From RGIG995 sp045635765 (GTDB lineage Bacteria > Bacillota > Clostridia > Oscillospirales > UBA644): a stretch of 64,000 nt of DNA. Below the pieces are notes generated by a model. The model worked only from the letters and a program-made list of their open reading frames with translations. It had not been told where the DNA came from and did not search any database. Below are positions 22,987 to 31,321 of this stretch, piece by piece. The stretch is from the NCBI GenBank assembly GCA_045635765.1, contig JAZTWH010000026.1, positions 1-64,000 on the forward strand, written 5' to 3'. How positions within the stretch are numbered: the first letter of the stretch is position 1; every line of letters starts with the position of its first letter. The position numbers were made by a program, and so were the translations under genes.

Positions 22987-24414
22987 TTATCCGCAAATCT
23001 CAGGGGCTTCCTCTTTTTCTGCGGAGAGGTTTGTGATATTATGTTTCTTGCAAAAGGCGTCAAGGGTCTCCAAGGCCCGTTGGGACAAAAGGCCCTTGCG
23101 GTCTTTCTTTTTGACTTTTCCCTCCAACGGGGGGAGCAGTCCGAAGTTTACATTCATAGGCTGGAATTCCGTGACGGAGGGATCCGACACGTAATGGGCT
23201 AAGGCACCAATGGCCGTTTCCCGCGGGAATTCCAAAGCGTCCCCCAGAAGGGCGTTCAGCCCTGCAACAAAGCCGGAGGAAGCGGATTCAATATATCCTT
23301 CCACGCCCGTTATCTGTCCTGCAAAGTACAGGTTTTCCCGGTTTCGCACCCGGTAGGTGGGGGTGAGCAGTTGGGGGGAATTTAAAAAAGTATTTCGGTG
23401 CATAACTCCGTATCGGACGAATTCCGCCTGTTCCAAGCCGGGGATCATTCGGAATACCCGGCGTTGCTCCGGCCAGGTCAGATGGGTCTGAAATCCTACC
23501 ATGTTGTACAGAGAGGATGCTCCGTTGTCCTTGCGTAGCTGTACCACGGCCTTGGGGAGTTTCCCCGTATGGGGGTCGATCAATCCCACGGGCTTCAGGG
23601 GTCCGAATAACAGAGTTTCATACCCCCGGTAGGCCATGACTTCCACGGGCATACAGCCTTCAAAAACCTTGTTGTTTTCAAATCCGTGGAGATGGGCGGT
23701 CTCAGCGGAGATCAGGGCCCGATAAAAGGCGTCGTATTCTTCCTCGGACATGGGACAGTTGACGTAGTCGGGGGTCCCTTTGTCATATCGGGAAGCAAGA
23801 TACGCCTTGGACATATCAATGCTTTCCGCCGTGACGATGGGTGCCGCCGCATCAAAAAAGGAAAGACCCGCTCCGAATTGCCGGGCGATTTCTTCCGCCA
23901 GAGGGTCGGATGCCAAGGGGCCGGCAGCAATGACGGTCGGCTCGTCAAATTCCAGGGTGCAAACCTCTTCTTCCACCACGGTAATGTTGGGGTGGTTTCG
24001 GATTTTTTTGGTAACGTATTCGCAAAAGGCCTCCCGGTCCACGGCCAAAGCACCCCCTGCCGGGACTCTGGTGGCCACGGCGGCCTCCATTACGATGGAC
24101 CCCATGCGGAGCAGCTCTTCTTTGAGCAGTCCGATGGCGTTCTGCAACCCCTCTGCCCGCAAAGAGTTGGAGCAGACCAGCTCACAAAAGGAGTCCGACG
24201 TATGGGCCGGGGACTTTTTTAGGGGCTTCATTTCGTATAGGGTTACCTTTGCCCCCCGTTGGGCACATTGCCAGGCCGCCTCGCAGCCCGCAAGGCCTGC
24301 TCCTACAACGGTCACGGAGTGGCTCATTGGGGCTCCTTCATTCTGCGTTGCACGTTGCAGTGCGGCGTCGCAGCCCGCAAGGCCTGCTCCCACAACGGTC
24401 ACGGAGTGGCTCAT
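22987..24414 (-). CDS. trmFO: TrmFO tRNA (uracil-54-C5)-methyltransferase with duplicated N-terminus
   Basis: Folate/FAD-dependent tRNA m5U54 methyltransferase. Core motifs: FAD-binding VTVVGAGLAGCEAAWQCA, VTLYEMKP, DSFCELVCSNSLRAE, CPMSEEEYDAFY, FEGCMPVEVMA and GFVAGLNALLG. The ATG at 24414 overlaps the topA stop (ATGA) and follows GAAGGAG. An 87-bp tandem duplication repeats the ribosome site and first codons, so a second equally good ATG lies at 24327. From the first start the product has two copies of VTVVGAGLAGC and 475 residues; from the second it has 446, nearer to the usual family length. I expect the second to give the working enzyme. Confidence 0.93.
   Translation of the reverse strand: MSHSVTVVGAGLAGCDAALQRATQNEGAPMSHSVTVVGAGLAGCEAAWQCAQRGAKVTLYEMKPLKKSPAHTSDSFCELVCSNSLRAEGLQNAIGLLKEELLRMGSIVMEAAVATRVPAGGALAVDREAFCEYVTKKIRNHPNITVVEEEVCTLEFDEPTVIAAGPLASDPLAEEIARQFGAGLSFFDAAAPIVTAESIDMSKAYLASRYDKGTPDYVNCPMSEEEYDAFYRALISAETAHLHGFENNKVFEGCMPVEVMAYRGYETLLFGPLKPVGLIDPHTGKLPKAVVQLRKDNGASSLYNMVGFQTHLTWPEQRRVFRMIPGLEQAEFVRYGVMHRNTFLNSPQLLTPTYRVRNRENLYFAGQITGVEGYIESASSGFVAGLNALLGDALEFPRETAIGALAHYVSDPSVTEFQPMNVNFGLLPPLEGKVKKKDRKGLLSQRALETLDAFCKKHNITNLSAEKEEAPEICG
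24241..24414 (-). repeat. 87-bp in-frame tandem duplication of the trmFO 5' end
   Basis: Copy one 24328-24414, copy two 24241-24327. Each has the ribosome site (AAGGAG), ATG and the codons of SHSVTVVGAGLAGC. The period is 29 codons. The first part of the unit is nearly identical, while the second half of copy one has diverged (Asp for Glu, then unrelated residues). Confidence 0.9.
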
Positions 24415-26672
24415 TGGGACTCCTTCTCCCCGTTGTCGTTTTTCTTGTAAGCCCGTTCGTATCCGCAGCCTTCGGTGACGCAGTTCAAGGTGCCGAAGTG
24501 ACGGAAGAGGGTTTTTCCGCATTTGGGGCAGACCTCCGCCGTGGGAATATCCCAAGTGCGGAATCCGCAGGAAGCACCCTTTTCACAGGAATAGTACGTT
24601 TTTCCCTTTTGGGTCTTGCGTACCACCAAGGAGCTTCCGCAGAGGGGGCAGGTGCCGGGGGCTTTGGTGTAGACGGGTCTGGTGTTTTTACATTCGGGAT
24701 AGCCGGGGCAGGCAAGGAATCGGCCGAAGCGGCTGACCTTGTAGACCATTTTACGGCCGCACAGCTCGCAGACCTCGTCGCATTCTTCCACGGGTGTTTC
24801 TACCTTGCGGCGTTCCGTGTTACTTTCTGCCTTTTCTAGGGCGGCGGCAAAATCTCCGTAGAAATTCTGCATGACCTCCACCAGCGTCTTTTTGCCTTCT
24901 TCTACGCTGTCAAGCTGTTTTTCCATCTCTGCGGTGAAGGCGGAGTCCACGATATTGTTGAAGTTCTCGATCATCAGATCGGTGGTTACGATTCCCAGAT
25001 TGGTGGGCTTGAGGGATTTTCCTTCCCGTTCCACGTAGTCCCGTTCAATGATGGTTCCCACGATGGGAGCAAAGGTGGAAGGACGGCCGATGCCGTTTTC
25101 TTCCAAAGTCTTGATCAGGGACGCTTCGGTATAGCGGGAGGGAGGAAGGGTGAATTTCTGCTCCGACACGAGCTCCTTGAAATCCAGGGGATCCCCCTCT
25201 TTCACGTCGGGGAAGGCCGAAGATTGTTCCGGGTCGTCGGAATAGTGATACAAACGGCTGTAGCCGTCAAAGACTTTTTTGGTATCAGAAGCCCGGAACA
25301 GGTACCCGGCGGCTTCGATCTCAATGCTTCTCACGTGCTGAACCACGGAGGCCATCTGACTGGCGGTGAACCGTTCCCAGATCATCTTGTACAACCGATA
25401 TTGATCGTGAGAAAGGCTTCCTTTTACGACCTCGGGGGTCAGATTGATGTCCGTGGGACGGATGGCTTCGTGGGCATCCTGGGCACCCTGCCGGGACTTG
25501 AAGACCCGGGGCGTTTTGGGATAATACGCCTCTCCGTAGGTGTTCAGAATATATTCCTTGGCGGCGGCCTTCGCTTCATCGGAAATCCGCAGAGAGTCGG
25601 TTCTCATATAGGTAATAAGACCGACGGGGCCATGGCCGACCACGTCAATACCTTCGTACAGGGTCTGGGCCACGGACATGGTCTTTTGGGGATGCATATT
25701 CAGATGAACGGAGGCTTCCTGCTGGAGGGCGGAGGTGGTGAAGGGAGGTGCGGGGTTTTTGTGCTTTTCCTGTTCCTTCAAGGAACGGACGGTGTAGTCC
25801 TTTCCTTCCAATTCTGCCCGAATCGCTTCATTTTCCGCGGCAGACGAAACGGTGATCTTCCCTCCATCGTTTCCAAAGAATCTGGCGGAATATTCCTTTT
25901 TGCCATTTCGGAAATGGGCGTCCAGATTCCAATACTCCTGAGGAACGAAGGCTTCGATCTCCCGTTCCCGGTCCACCACCCAACGGGTGGCAACCGATTG
26001 GACCCGGCCGGCGGAAAGTCCGTATTTCACCTTGTGCCACAGGAAGGGAGACAGCTTATATCCCACGATCCGGTCCAAAACCCGGCGGGTCTGCTGGGAG
26101 GAAACCAAATTCTGATCAATGGCCCGGGGCTTTTGCATCCCCTCGGTGACTGCCTTTCGGGTGATTTCGTTAAAGGTCACCCGATTTTCGGCTCCTTCCT
26201 CCAATTCCAGCATCTGAGCCAAATGCCACGCAATGGCTTCTCCTTCCCGGTCAGGGTCCGTTGCCAGATAGACGGCCTTGCTGTTTTTCGCAGCGGCCTT
26301 CAGCTCCTTGAGAAGGGCGGCCTTCCCGTCCTTGCGGGGGACGATATACTCGGGCGTAAAGCCGTTTTCAATATCGACGCCCAAGCGAGAGGCAGGCAGG
26401 TCCCGGATGTGCCCCTTGGAGGACAGCACCTCGTACTTGCTTCCCAGATACTTTTTAATGGTTTTCGCCTTGGACGGGGATTCCACGATCAAAAGATTTT
26501 TGGTAGGATGGGGAGCCTTTTTGCTCCCGGCCTTTTTCTTCGCTGCAGGCTTTTTCGCTGCAGGCTTCTTTGCCGCAGGCTTTTTCGCCGTCGTTTTCTT
26601 TGCTGCAGATTTCGTTTCCGCAGACGTCTTCTGTGCGTCCTTTGCGGTGTTGTCGGTGGTTTTCGTTGCCAT
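24411..26672 (-). CDS. topA: DNA topoisomerase I
   Basis: 753 residues, type IA. After a Lys/Ala-rich N-terminal extension (about 15-55, repeated KKPAA) comes the Toprim domain NLLIVESPSKAKTIKKYLG ... TDPDREGEAIAWH. The active-site Tyr lies in GLITYMRTDSLRIS. Three C-terminal zinc-finger-like modules follow (CELCGRKM.., CPLCGSSL.., CPKCGKTL..). It relaxes negative supercoils. The stop codon overlaps the first trmFO start (ATGA). The basic tail at the N-terminus is unusual, since such tails are more often C-terminal (actinobacteria), and may bind DNA non-specifically. Confidence 0.97.
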   Translation of the reverse strand: MATKTTDNTAKDAQKTSAETKSAAKKTTAKKPAAKKPAAKKPAAKKKAGSKKAPHPTKNLLIVESPSKAKTIKKYLGSKYEVLSSKGHIRDLPASRLGVDIENGFTPEYIVPRKDGKAALLKELKAAAKNSKAVYLATDPDREGEAIAWHLAQMLELEEGAENRVTFNEITRKAVTEGMQKPRAIDQNLVSSQQTRRVLDRIVGYKLSPFLWHKVKYGLSAGRVQSVATRWVVDREREIEAFVPQEYWNLDAHFRNGKKEYSARFFGNDGGKITVSSAAENEAIRAELEGKDYTVRSLKEQEKHKNPAPPFTTSALQQEASVHLNMHPQKTMSVAQTLYEGIDVVGHGPVGLITYMRTDSLRISDEAKAAAKEYILNTYGEAYYPKTPRVFKSRQGAQDAHEAIRPTDINLTPEVVKGSLSHDQYRLYKMIWERFTASQMASVVQHVRSIEIEAAGYLFRASDTKKVFDGYSRLYHYSDDPEQSSAFPDVKEGDPLDFKELVSEQKFTLPPSRYTEASLIKTLEENGIGRPSTFAPIVGTIIERDYVEREGKSLKPTNLGIVTTDLMIENFNNIVDSAFTAEMEKQLDSVEEGKKTLVEVMQNFYGDFAAALEKAESNTERRKVETPVEECDEVCELCGRKMVYKVSRFGRFLACPGYPECKNTRPVYTKAPGTCPLCGSSLVVRKTQKGKTYYSCEKGASCGFRTWDIPTAEVCPKCGKTLFRHFGTLNCVTEGCGYERAYKKNDNGEKESQ
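26531..26610 (-). repeat. 15-bp coding repeat (KKPAA-type) in topA
   Basis: GCN-GCN-AAR-AAR-CCN units encode the basic Ala/Lys/Pro tail at the topA N-terminus; three are nearly identical. Confidence 0.7.
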
Positions 26673-26850
26673 CGTAGTTCTCCTTTTTTGTTTGGGTAAT
26701 TTTGCAATTATTTCCGGCGGAACGTGAATCCCAAAAAGGGATGCGGTCTGCCCGGAAAGCTCCGGTGCTTGCAGGAGCGGGAATTATCGGGAAATAGATC
26801 GTCCCGTCCGCGGAGAAGTTCGTCCGCAAACAAGACACGTTTGGAAAAAC

Positions 26851-28068
26851 TTAACAACCAAATATTTCTTCCGGGGAGCCGGTCGGAGGAGCCCCCGGGC
26901 CCGTCGTTGATTTGGGCTTCGGCCTCAACGGTTCCGCCCCATTGTCCGGCTTAGTCTCGTTGACAGGGGATGTCCCGTTGTTCGGCCCAGTCCCGTTGCT
27001 CGGCTTAGTCCCGTTGTCCGGTTTAGTTCCGTTGCTCGGGTTCGTCCCGTTGACAGGGTGCGTTCCGTTGCTCGGGTTCGACCCGTTGCTCGGGTGCGTT
27101 CCCCCGGGGGGCTGCCTTTTTCGGGATGAGGGGGATTTTGGGGATTGAGAGGTTTCCCGGTAGACCGGCTCGTACCGCACGGTGATGGGATTGATCCGGT
27201 CTGCGAAGCGGGGGAGAAATTCGTTAAATATATCATCAGGCTCGGTGCAAAAAACCGCACCTTGCTTAATGAGCTGATTGGTTCCGACATTGATTCGGTC
27301 GGTGGGGGCTGCGGGAATGGCAAAAAGCAGTCGGTTTTGTTCTATGGCATGGCGGGCGGTGTTCATGGATCCGCTTTTTTGAGGACACTCCACCACCAAT
27401 ACGCCTTCGGAGAGCCCGGAAATGATCCGGTTCCGCCGGGGAAAATTGGATCCTAAGGGAGGGGTTGAGGGAAGATATTCCGAAATCAGGCCCCCGTGTT
27501 CCCGCAACAAATTGTAAAGAGTCTGATTGTTCTTTGGATAAAGAATGTCAACTCCGCAGCCCAAAACGGCAAAGGAGGCCTTCCCTTTGATCAAGGATCC
27601 CTTGTGGGCGTAGGTATCAATGCCGTCGGCCATCCCGCTGATGATCTGAAAACCGGAGAGGGCCAAGGAACAAGCGAAGGATGCGGCCATGGCGGCGGCG
27701 TTGGGACTGCATTTCCGGGTCCCGACCACTCCAATGGCCGGCTTTTCCGGATCGGGGAGATGCCCCAGAACAAATAAGGCGGGAGGCGGATCGTCGATCT
27801 CCCGAAGGAGGGGAGGATAGTCGGGATCGTAATAGCAAATCACGTCGATTCCCTTTTTTCGGCAATCGTCCAGCACCCGTTGGGCCGGCCGGAGATCTTT
27901 GTTCAGGAAGGGCCGAGAATCGGCCTCTCCCAAATGGGGAATCAGCTCCGCCTTCGTGGCGTGATAGGCTTCCTTCCCATTCATCACCCGGATGAGTCGG
28001 TAGGTCTTTGCCGTTCCCTGTTTCCCTGCAAGGAGAAGCCACAGGGTATACAAAGCTTGGTCGGTCAT
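26851..28068 (-). CDS. dprA: DNA-processing protein DprA with a hexapeptide-repeat tail
   Basis: 405 residues from the ATG at 28068, three bases after AAAGGAG. The N-terminal SAM-like region (about 1-80) and the Rossmann-like DprA core (about 100-285) are clear: VVGTRKCSPNAA, SGMADGIDTYAHKG, AVLGCGVDILYPK, SEYLPSTPP, RNRIISGLSEGVLVVE and SGSMNTARHAIEQNR. DprA loads RecA on incoming single-stranded DNA during transformation. The usual C-terminal winged-helix domain is not visible. Instead residues about 325-380 are repeats of a hexapeptide (NGT, x, Pro, x), followed by a Pro-rich end. The gene lies upstream of topA. Confidence 0.93.
   Translation of the reverse strand: MTDQALYTLWLLLAGKQGTAKTYRLIRVMNGKEAYHATKAELIPHLGEADSRPFLNKDLRPAQRVLDDCRKKGIDVICYYDPDYPPLLREIDDPPPALFVLGHLPDPEKPAIGVVGTRKCSPNAAAMAASFACSLALSGFQIISGMADGIDTYAHKGSLIKGKASFAVLGCGVDILYPKNNQTLYNLLREHGGLISEYLPSTPPLGSNFPRRNRIISGLSEGVLVVECPQKSGSMNTARHAIEQNRLLFAIPAAPTDRINVGTNQLIKQGAVFCTEPDDIFNEFLPRFADRINPITVRYEPVYRETSQSPKSPSSRKRQPPGGTHPSNGSNPSNGTHPVNGTNPSNGTKPDNGTKPSNGTGPNNGTSPVNETKPDNGAEPLRPKPKSTTGPGAPPTGSPEEIFGC
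26929..27098 (-). repeat. 18-bp coding repeat (NGTxPx) in the dprA tail
   Basis: About nine to ten hexacodon units; the plus-strand pattern is (C/T)CCGTTGnnCGGnTTnG with variants. Encodes Asn-Gly-Thr-x-Pro-x, each potentially flexible and hydrophilic. Confidence 0.85.
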
Positions 28069-28105
28069 GGGCTCTCCTTTCATAAATTTCTTTGGTCAGG
28101 TTGTC

Positions 28106-28268
28106 GTAGGGGTGGTGCCAAAGTTACGTCAGTCAGACCACCGTGGGGTTGGTGTAAAATGGTTACGTTAGCCGAGCCACCGTGGGGGTTGGTGTAAAAT
28201 GGTTACGTTAGCCGGGCCGCCGTAGGGGTGGTGCCAAAGTTACATTAGTCGGGCCGCCGTAGGGGTGG
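28106..28268. repeat. Intergenic tandem repeat, four units of 37-40 bp
   Basis: Units start at 28106, 28143, 28182 and 28222, with a partial fifth at 28259. Units 1 and 4 share one spacer version (GGTGCCAAAGTTAC); units 2 and 3 share another (GGTGTAAAATGGTTAC). All carry GTRGGGGT..GG and (A/G)G(C/T)C(A/G)G(A/G)CC(A/G)CC. No reading frame of interest. Fills most of the gap between the methyltransferase stop and dprA. Confidence 0.9.
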
Positions 28269-28287
28269 CTTTGATCGTTGCTTCCCG

Positions 28288-29028
28288 TTACTTTAAGAGA
28301 TAAATCATAATGGAGGCGGCGGAGGCAGCGTTGAGGGAATTGATAGGGTTTTCCATGGGGATGTATACCCGTTGGTGGGCGGTCTCCAGGAGGGTCGGGG
28401 AGATCCCCTTCCCCTCGCTGCCGATGATTACGGCTCGTTTTTTATTGAAAATCCCTTGTTCCGGCGGGACGGCAGACGGATCTAAGGCCGTTGCGAGAAC
28501 CGAAAATCCGTCCTTTTTCAGTTGGGATACGGTGGCGGCCAGGTCGGTGGATTGTTCGATATGGCAGGTGCGAAAGGCTCCGGCGGTGGACATGAGGGTT
28601 TTTGCGGACCACGGATTGGCACAGTCGGGGGAAAGAATTACGCCGAAGCCGAAGGCATAGGCCGTCCGAATAATGGTTCCCACGTTTCCGGGGTCTTGCA
28701 CTCCGTCAAGAAGCACCAGCTTCTCCGGCCGTTCCGTATCCTGCCGGGTTACGGTGCAGGCAATGGTTTGATTCGACACGGCGGTGCAGATCTTTTTCAT
28801 GGCCTGGGGGGAGAGAAGGTAGACGGGGGTGGATTGGGGGAGCGTAGAAAGAAACCTTTCGTGCTTTTTTGGCTCCGTGGTAAAGGCCTCTTTGACGCAA
28901 TGGGGAGGTAATTCCTCCACAAAACGGGTTCCCTCAATAAAAAACCGTTCCCGCAGGGGATGACTGCGGACCTTTGCGATTTCTTTCAGGTAAGGATTTG
29001 CGGCAGAGGTAATTTCCTTCAAAATCAT
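28288..29028 (-). CDS. SpoU/TrmH-family RNA 2'-O-methyltransferase
   Basis: 246 residues. An N-terminal substrate-binding domain (about 1-90: NPYLKEIAKVRSHPLRERFFIEG) precedes the SPOUT knot with motif 1 VLLDGVQDPGNVGTIIRTAYAFG, motif 2 IIGSEGKGI and motif 3 IPMENPINSLNAASAASIM. It is expected to methylate ribose in 23S rRNA or tRNA (RlmB/TsnR-like); the target nucleotide cannot be told. Its start overlaps the ktrA stop by four bases (ATGA), so it is translationally coupled to the K+ uptake genes. Confidence 0.92.
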   Translation of the reverse strand: MILKEITSAANPYLKEIAKVRSHPLRERFFIEGTRFVEELPPHCVKEAFTTEPKKHERFLSTLPQSTPVYLLSPQAMKKICTAVSNQTIACTVTRQDTERPEKLVLLDGVQDPGNVGTIIRTAYAFGFGVILSPDCANPWSAKTLMSTAGAFRTCHIEQSTDLAATVSQLKKDGFSVLATALDPSAVPPEQGIFNKKRAVIIGSEGKGISPTLLETAHQRVYIPMENPINSLNAASAASIMIYLLK

Positions 29029-29669
29029 TTGGGCATCCTCGCAATATTTTCAGACATCCCGATGACCATGATTGCGTCGTTTTCGCCGAAGGGACGGTCG
29101 GGGTGGAGGTTGGTGTCCAGAAAGTCCGACCCGTTCTTGCGAACGCCGATGACGTTGACGCCGCAATGGACCCGGATGTTCAGTTCCCGGAGAGATTTTC
29201 CCACCCAGGAGGATGGAATATTCACTTCTGCAATGGATTGATCTCCGCCTAAGGGGATGAAGTCCAGCAGGTCTGCGGAAAATTTTCGTGCAATTCGGTC
29301 TCCCATATCTATTTCGGGGCAAACGACATAGTCGGCACCGATCCGGCGGAGCAGTCGGGAATGTTTTTCATCGTAGGATTGGCAGATTACGTGCTTGGCC
29401 CCCAATTCCTTTACCAGCGTGGTGACCAGAGCACTGGACTGAATGTCCTCGGCGATGGCCACGATGACGTGATCGTAATCAGGGATGTCCAGGGCCTGCA
29501 GGGTTTCCTCGTCCAGACAGTCTCCCTGACGGGCGTCTACCTCCCCGGAAATTCGGTCGACCTTTTCCAGATCGATGTCGATGACCAGGACCTCTTCTCC
29601 CAATCGGACCAATTCCCGGGCCGTTTCCCGTCCGAATTGGCTCAATCCGATGATTAAAAACGAGTGCAT
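29025..29669 (-). CDS. ktrA: KtrA, NAD-binding regulatory subunit of K+ uptake (TrkA-N/TrkA-C)
   Basis: 214 residues. RCK N-domain: FLIIGLSQFGRETARELVRLG (Gly motif, 4-24), VLVIDIDLEKV with the ribose-binding Asp, and GDCLDEETL. TrkA-C (about 138-214) follows (SIAEVNIPSSWVGKSLRELN). It gates the KtrB channel in response to nucleotides. The next gene upstream, ktrB, is 12 bases away, and the methyltransferase gene overlaps its end. Confidence 0.95.
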   Translation of the reverse strand: MHSFLIIGLSQFGRETARELVRLGEEVLVIDIDLEKVDRISGEVDARQGDCLDEETLQALDIPDYDHVIVAIAEDIQSSALVTTLVKELGAKHVICQSYDEKHSRLLRRIGADYVVCPEIDMGDRIARKFSADLLDFIPLGGDQSIAEVNIPSSWVGKSLRELNIRVHCGVNVIGVRKNGSDFLDTNLHPDRPFGENDAIMVIGMSENIARMPK

Positions 29670-29681
29670 AATTTCAACTCC

Positions 29682-31052
29682 TTATCCGATCAGAATATTG
29701 CCCTGAGGATATCGCAGGGTGTTTTTCCGCTTGCGTCGGTCGGTGAGAAGTGCGTAGGAAATGGTCAACATTCCCACCCTTCCCGAAAACATCAGAAGCA
29801 TCAAAAGAATTTTGGAAAAAGCCGTCAGGGTGGGGGTTACGGAAAGGGAAAGTCCCACCGTTGCAAAGGCTGAGGTACATTCGTACAACGCGGGCAAGAA
29901 TCCCAAGTCCGCCTCCGCCACGTTCAGAGCAAAGGCACAGGCCAAAATGGCGAGGAAGGGAAAAAACACCAAGACAAAGGCCCGGTAAACCAAATCGGAG
30001 GAAAGACGTCGTTTGAGCAACACCGCGTCCTTTTGTCCCCGAAAGACCGAACGGAGAGCCGCCGCCAACACCGCCACGGTCGTTACCTTGACACCCCCGC
30101 CGGTAGAACCCGGGGAGGCTCCGATGAACATCAGCACCATGGTGAGAACCTGGCCCGCCTCCGTCATGGCCCCAAGGTTCACGGTGTTCATTCCCGCGGT
30201 CCGGGGGGATACCGATTGGAACAGGGAGGCCAAAATCTTTTCTTTCCAGGGCAAGTCCCCGAGGGTTTCCGGGTTGGCGAATTCCAGCAAAAAGATCAGC
30301 AGGGCCCCGAGGACGGTCAAAGCCCCGGAACCGATCAGGACGGTTTTGGAGAACAAGGTGAGCTGTTTCCAGCGGTGCTTGGTATATAAGTCTTCCCAAA
30401 CCAGAAAGCCCATTCCTCCCAGGACGATCAATGTCATGACCGTCAGATTTACCGTCAGATCACCGGTGTAGGCGTTGAGGGAAGAAAAGGGGCTTTGCTG
30501 TCCCATTAAATCAAATCCGGCGTTGCAGAAGGCGGAAACGGAGATGAAAATTCCTCTCCAGATTCCTCCGGCCCATCCGTATTCCGGAATCAATCGCAGG
30601 GAAAGGATCAATGCACCGGCCCCTTCAAAGGCTGCGGTCCCCGCAAGAACGTGCTTTAAGGTGCGGGCGGCGGTCTTGTAATCCTCCGTATTCAGGGATT
30701 CGGCCATCTGCTTGCGATTGGAAAGGGAGGAATCCCCCCGAAGAAACAGGATCAACGCCGACCCCAGGGTCATAAATCCCAGCCCTCCGATCTGAATCAT
30801 GCAAAGGATGACTCCTTGGCCGAAAAAGGACCAATGGGTCGCGGTGTCGTATACCACCAATCCCGTAATGCAGGTGGCGGAGGTGGCCGTGAAGAGGGAA
30901 TTGAGGAAGGGGGTCGCCCTTCCGTCGGCCGAGGATACGGGGAGGGTGAGCAACAACGCCCCCGCAAGGATGATGAGGGAGAAGCCCAGGATCAAAAGTC
31001 GGTACAGGTTTATTTTCTTCCGCTTTTCTTTTACGGCAGGAATCCGTTTCAC
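29682..31052 (-). CDS. ktrB: KtrB, Trk/Ktr-type K+ transport membrane subunit
   Basis: About 456 residues from a GTG at 31052, placed about nine bases after AAAGGAGG; the open frame continues eight codons further through the ribosome site. Four M1-P-M2 repeats are visible through their filter loops: TATSATCITGL, SAFCNAGFDLMG, IGASPGSTGGGVK and SAFATVGLSLS, each with the selectivity-filter Gly. Forms an Na+- or H+-coupled K+ uptake system with KtrA. A consensus promoter is just upstream. Confidence 0.95.
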   Translation of the reverse strand: MKRIPAVKEKRKKINLYRLLILGFSLIILAGALLLTLPVSSADGRATPFLNSLFTATSATCITGLVVYDTATHWSFFGQGVILCMIQIGGLGFMTLGSALILFLRGDSSLSNRKQMAESLNTEDYKTAARTLKHVLAGTAAFEGAGALILSLRLIPEYGWAGGIWRGIFISVSAFCNAGFDLMGQQSPFSSLNAYTGDLTVNLTVMTLIVLGGMGFLVWEDLYTKHRWKQLTLFSKTVLIGSGALTVLGALLIFLLEFANPETLGDLPWKEKILASLFQSVSPRTAGMNTVNLGAMTEAGQVLTMVLMFIGASPGSTGGGVKVTTVAVLAAALRSVFRGQKDAVLLKRRLSSDLVYRAFVLVFFPFLAILACAFALNVAEADLGFLPALYECTSAFATVGLSLSVTPTLTAFSKILLMLLMFSGRVGMLTISYALLTDRRKRKNTLRYPQGNILIG

Positions 31053-31089
31053 GCAGCCCGTCCCTCCTTTGGGCAAAATTAACTACTAT

Positions 31090-31118
31090 ATAATAGCACT
31101 AAAAATTGTTTCTGTCAA
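31090..31118 (-). promoter_or_regulatory. Consensus promoter TTGACA-17-TATTAT of ktrB-ktrA
   Basis: Minus strand: -35 TTGACA at 31118-31113 and -10 TATTAT at 31095-31090. The leader before the GTG is only about 30 bases, so no c-di-AMP riboswitch fits. Confidence 0.8.
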
Positions 31119-31273
31119 GTCCCTTGGGAAGACCAAAAAAAATCTTACGGGAATTTTACCTTTCCGCAACATTCTGTTTGAGAAAAATTTGCCGTTTTTT
31201 TCATTATCCCCCCGAATTCTGTCTCCTGTTCGGAGAAAAGTCACACATTTGCCGAAAAGAGTTGCGGAGTTTA

Positions 31274-31282
31274 TGGTAGAAT
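31274..31282 (+). promoter_or_regulatory. Extended -10 promoter (TGGTAGAAT)
   Basis: TAGAAT with TG one base upstream, 40 bases before the GNAT-like gene; no good -35. Confidence 0.5.
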
Positions 31283-31321
31283 CTTTATGTGTGTGCGTAT
31301 AGAATCTTTGGAGGGAGCACT

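Noticed and set aside
28106..28268. CRISPR array
   Set aside because: Units are contiguous, degenerate and lack unique spacers; no cas genes nearby.
31053..31090. c-di-AMP (ydaO) riboswitch upstream of ktrB
   Set aside because: Promoter lies about 40 bases from the start; no room for the element.
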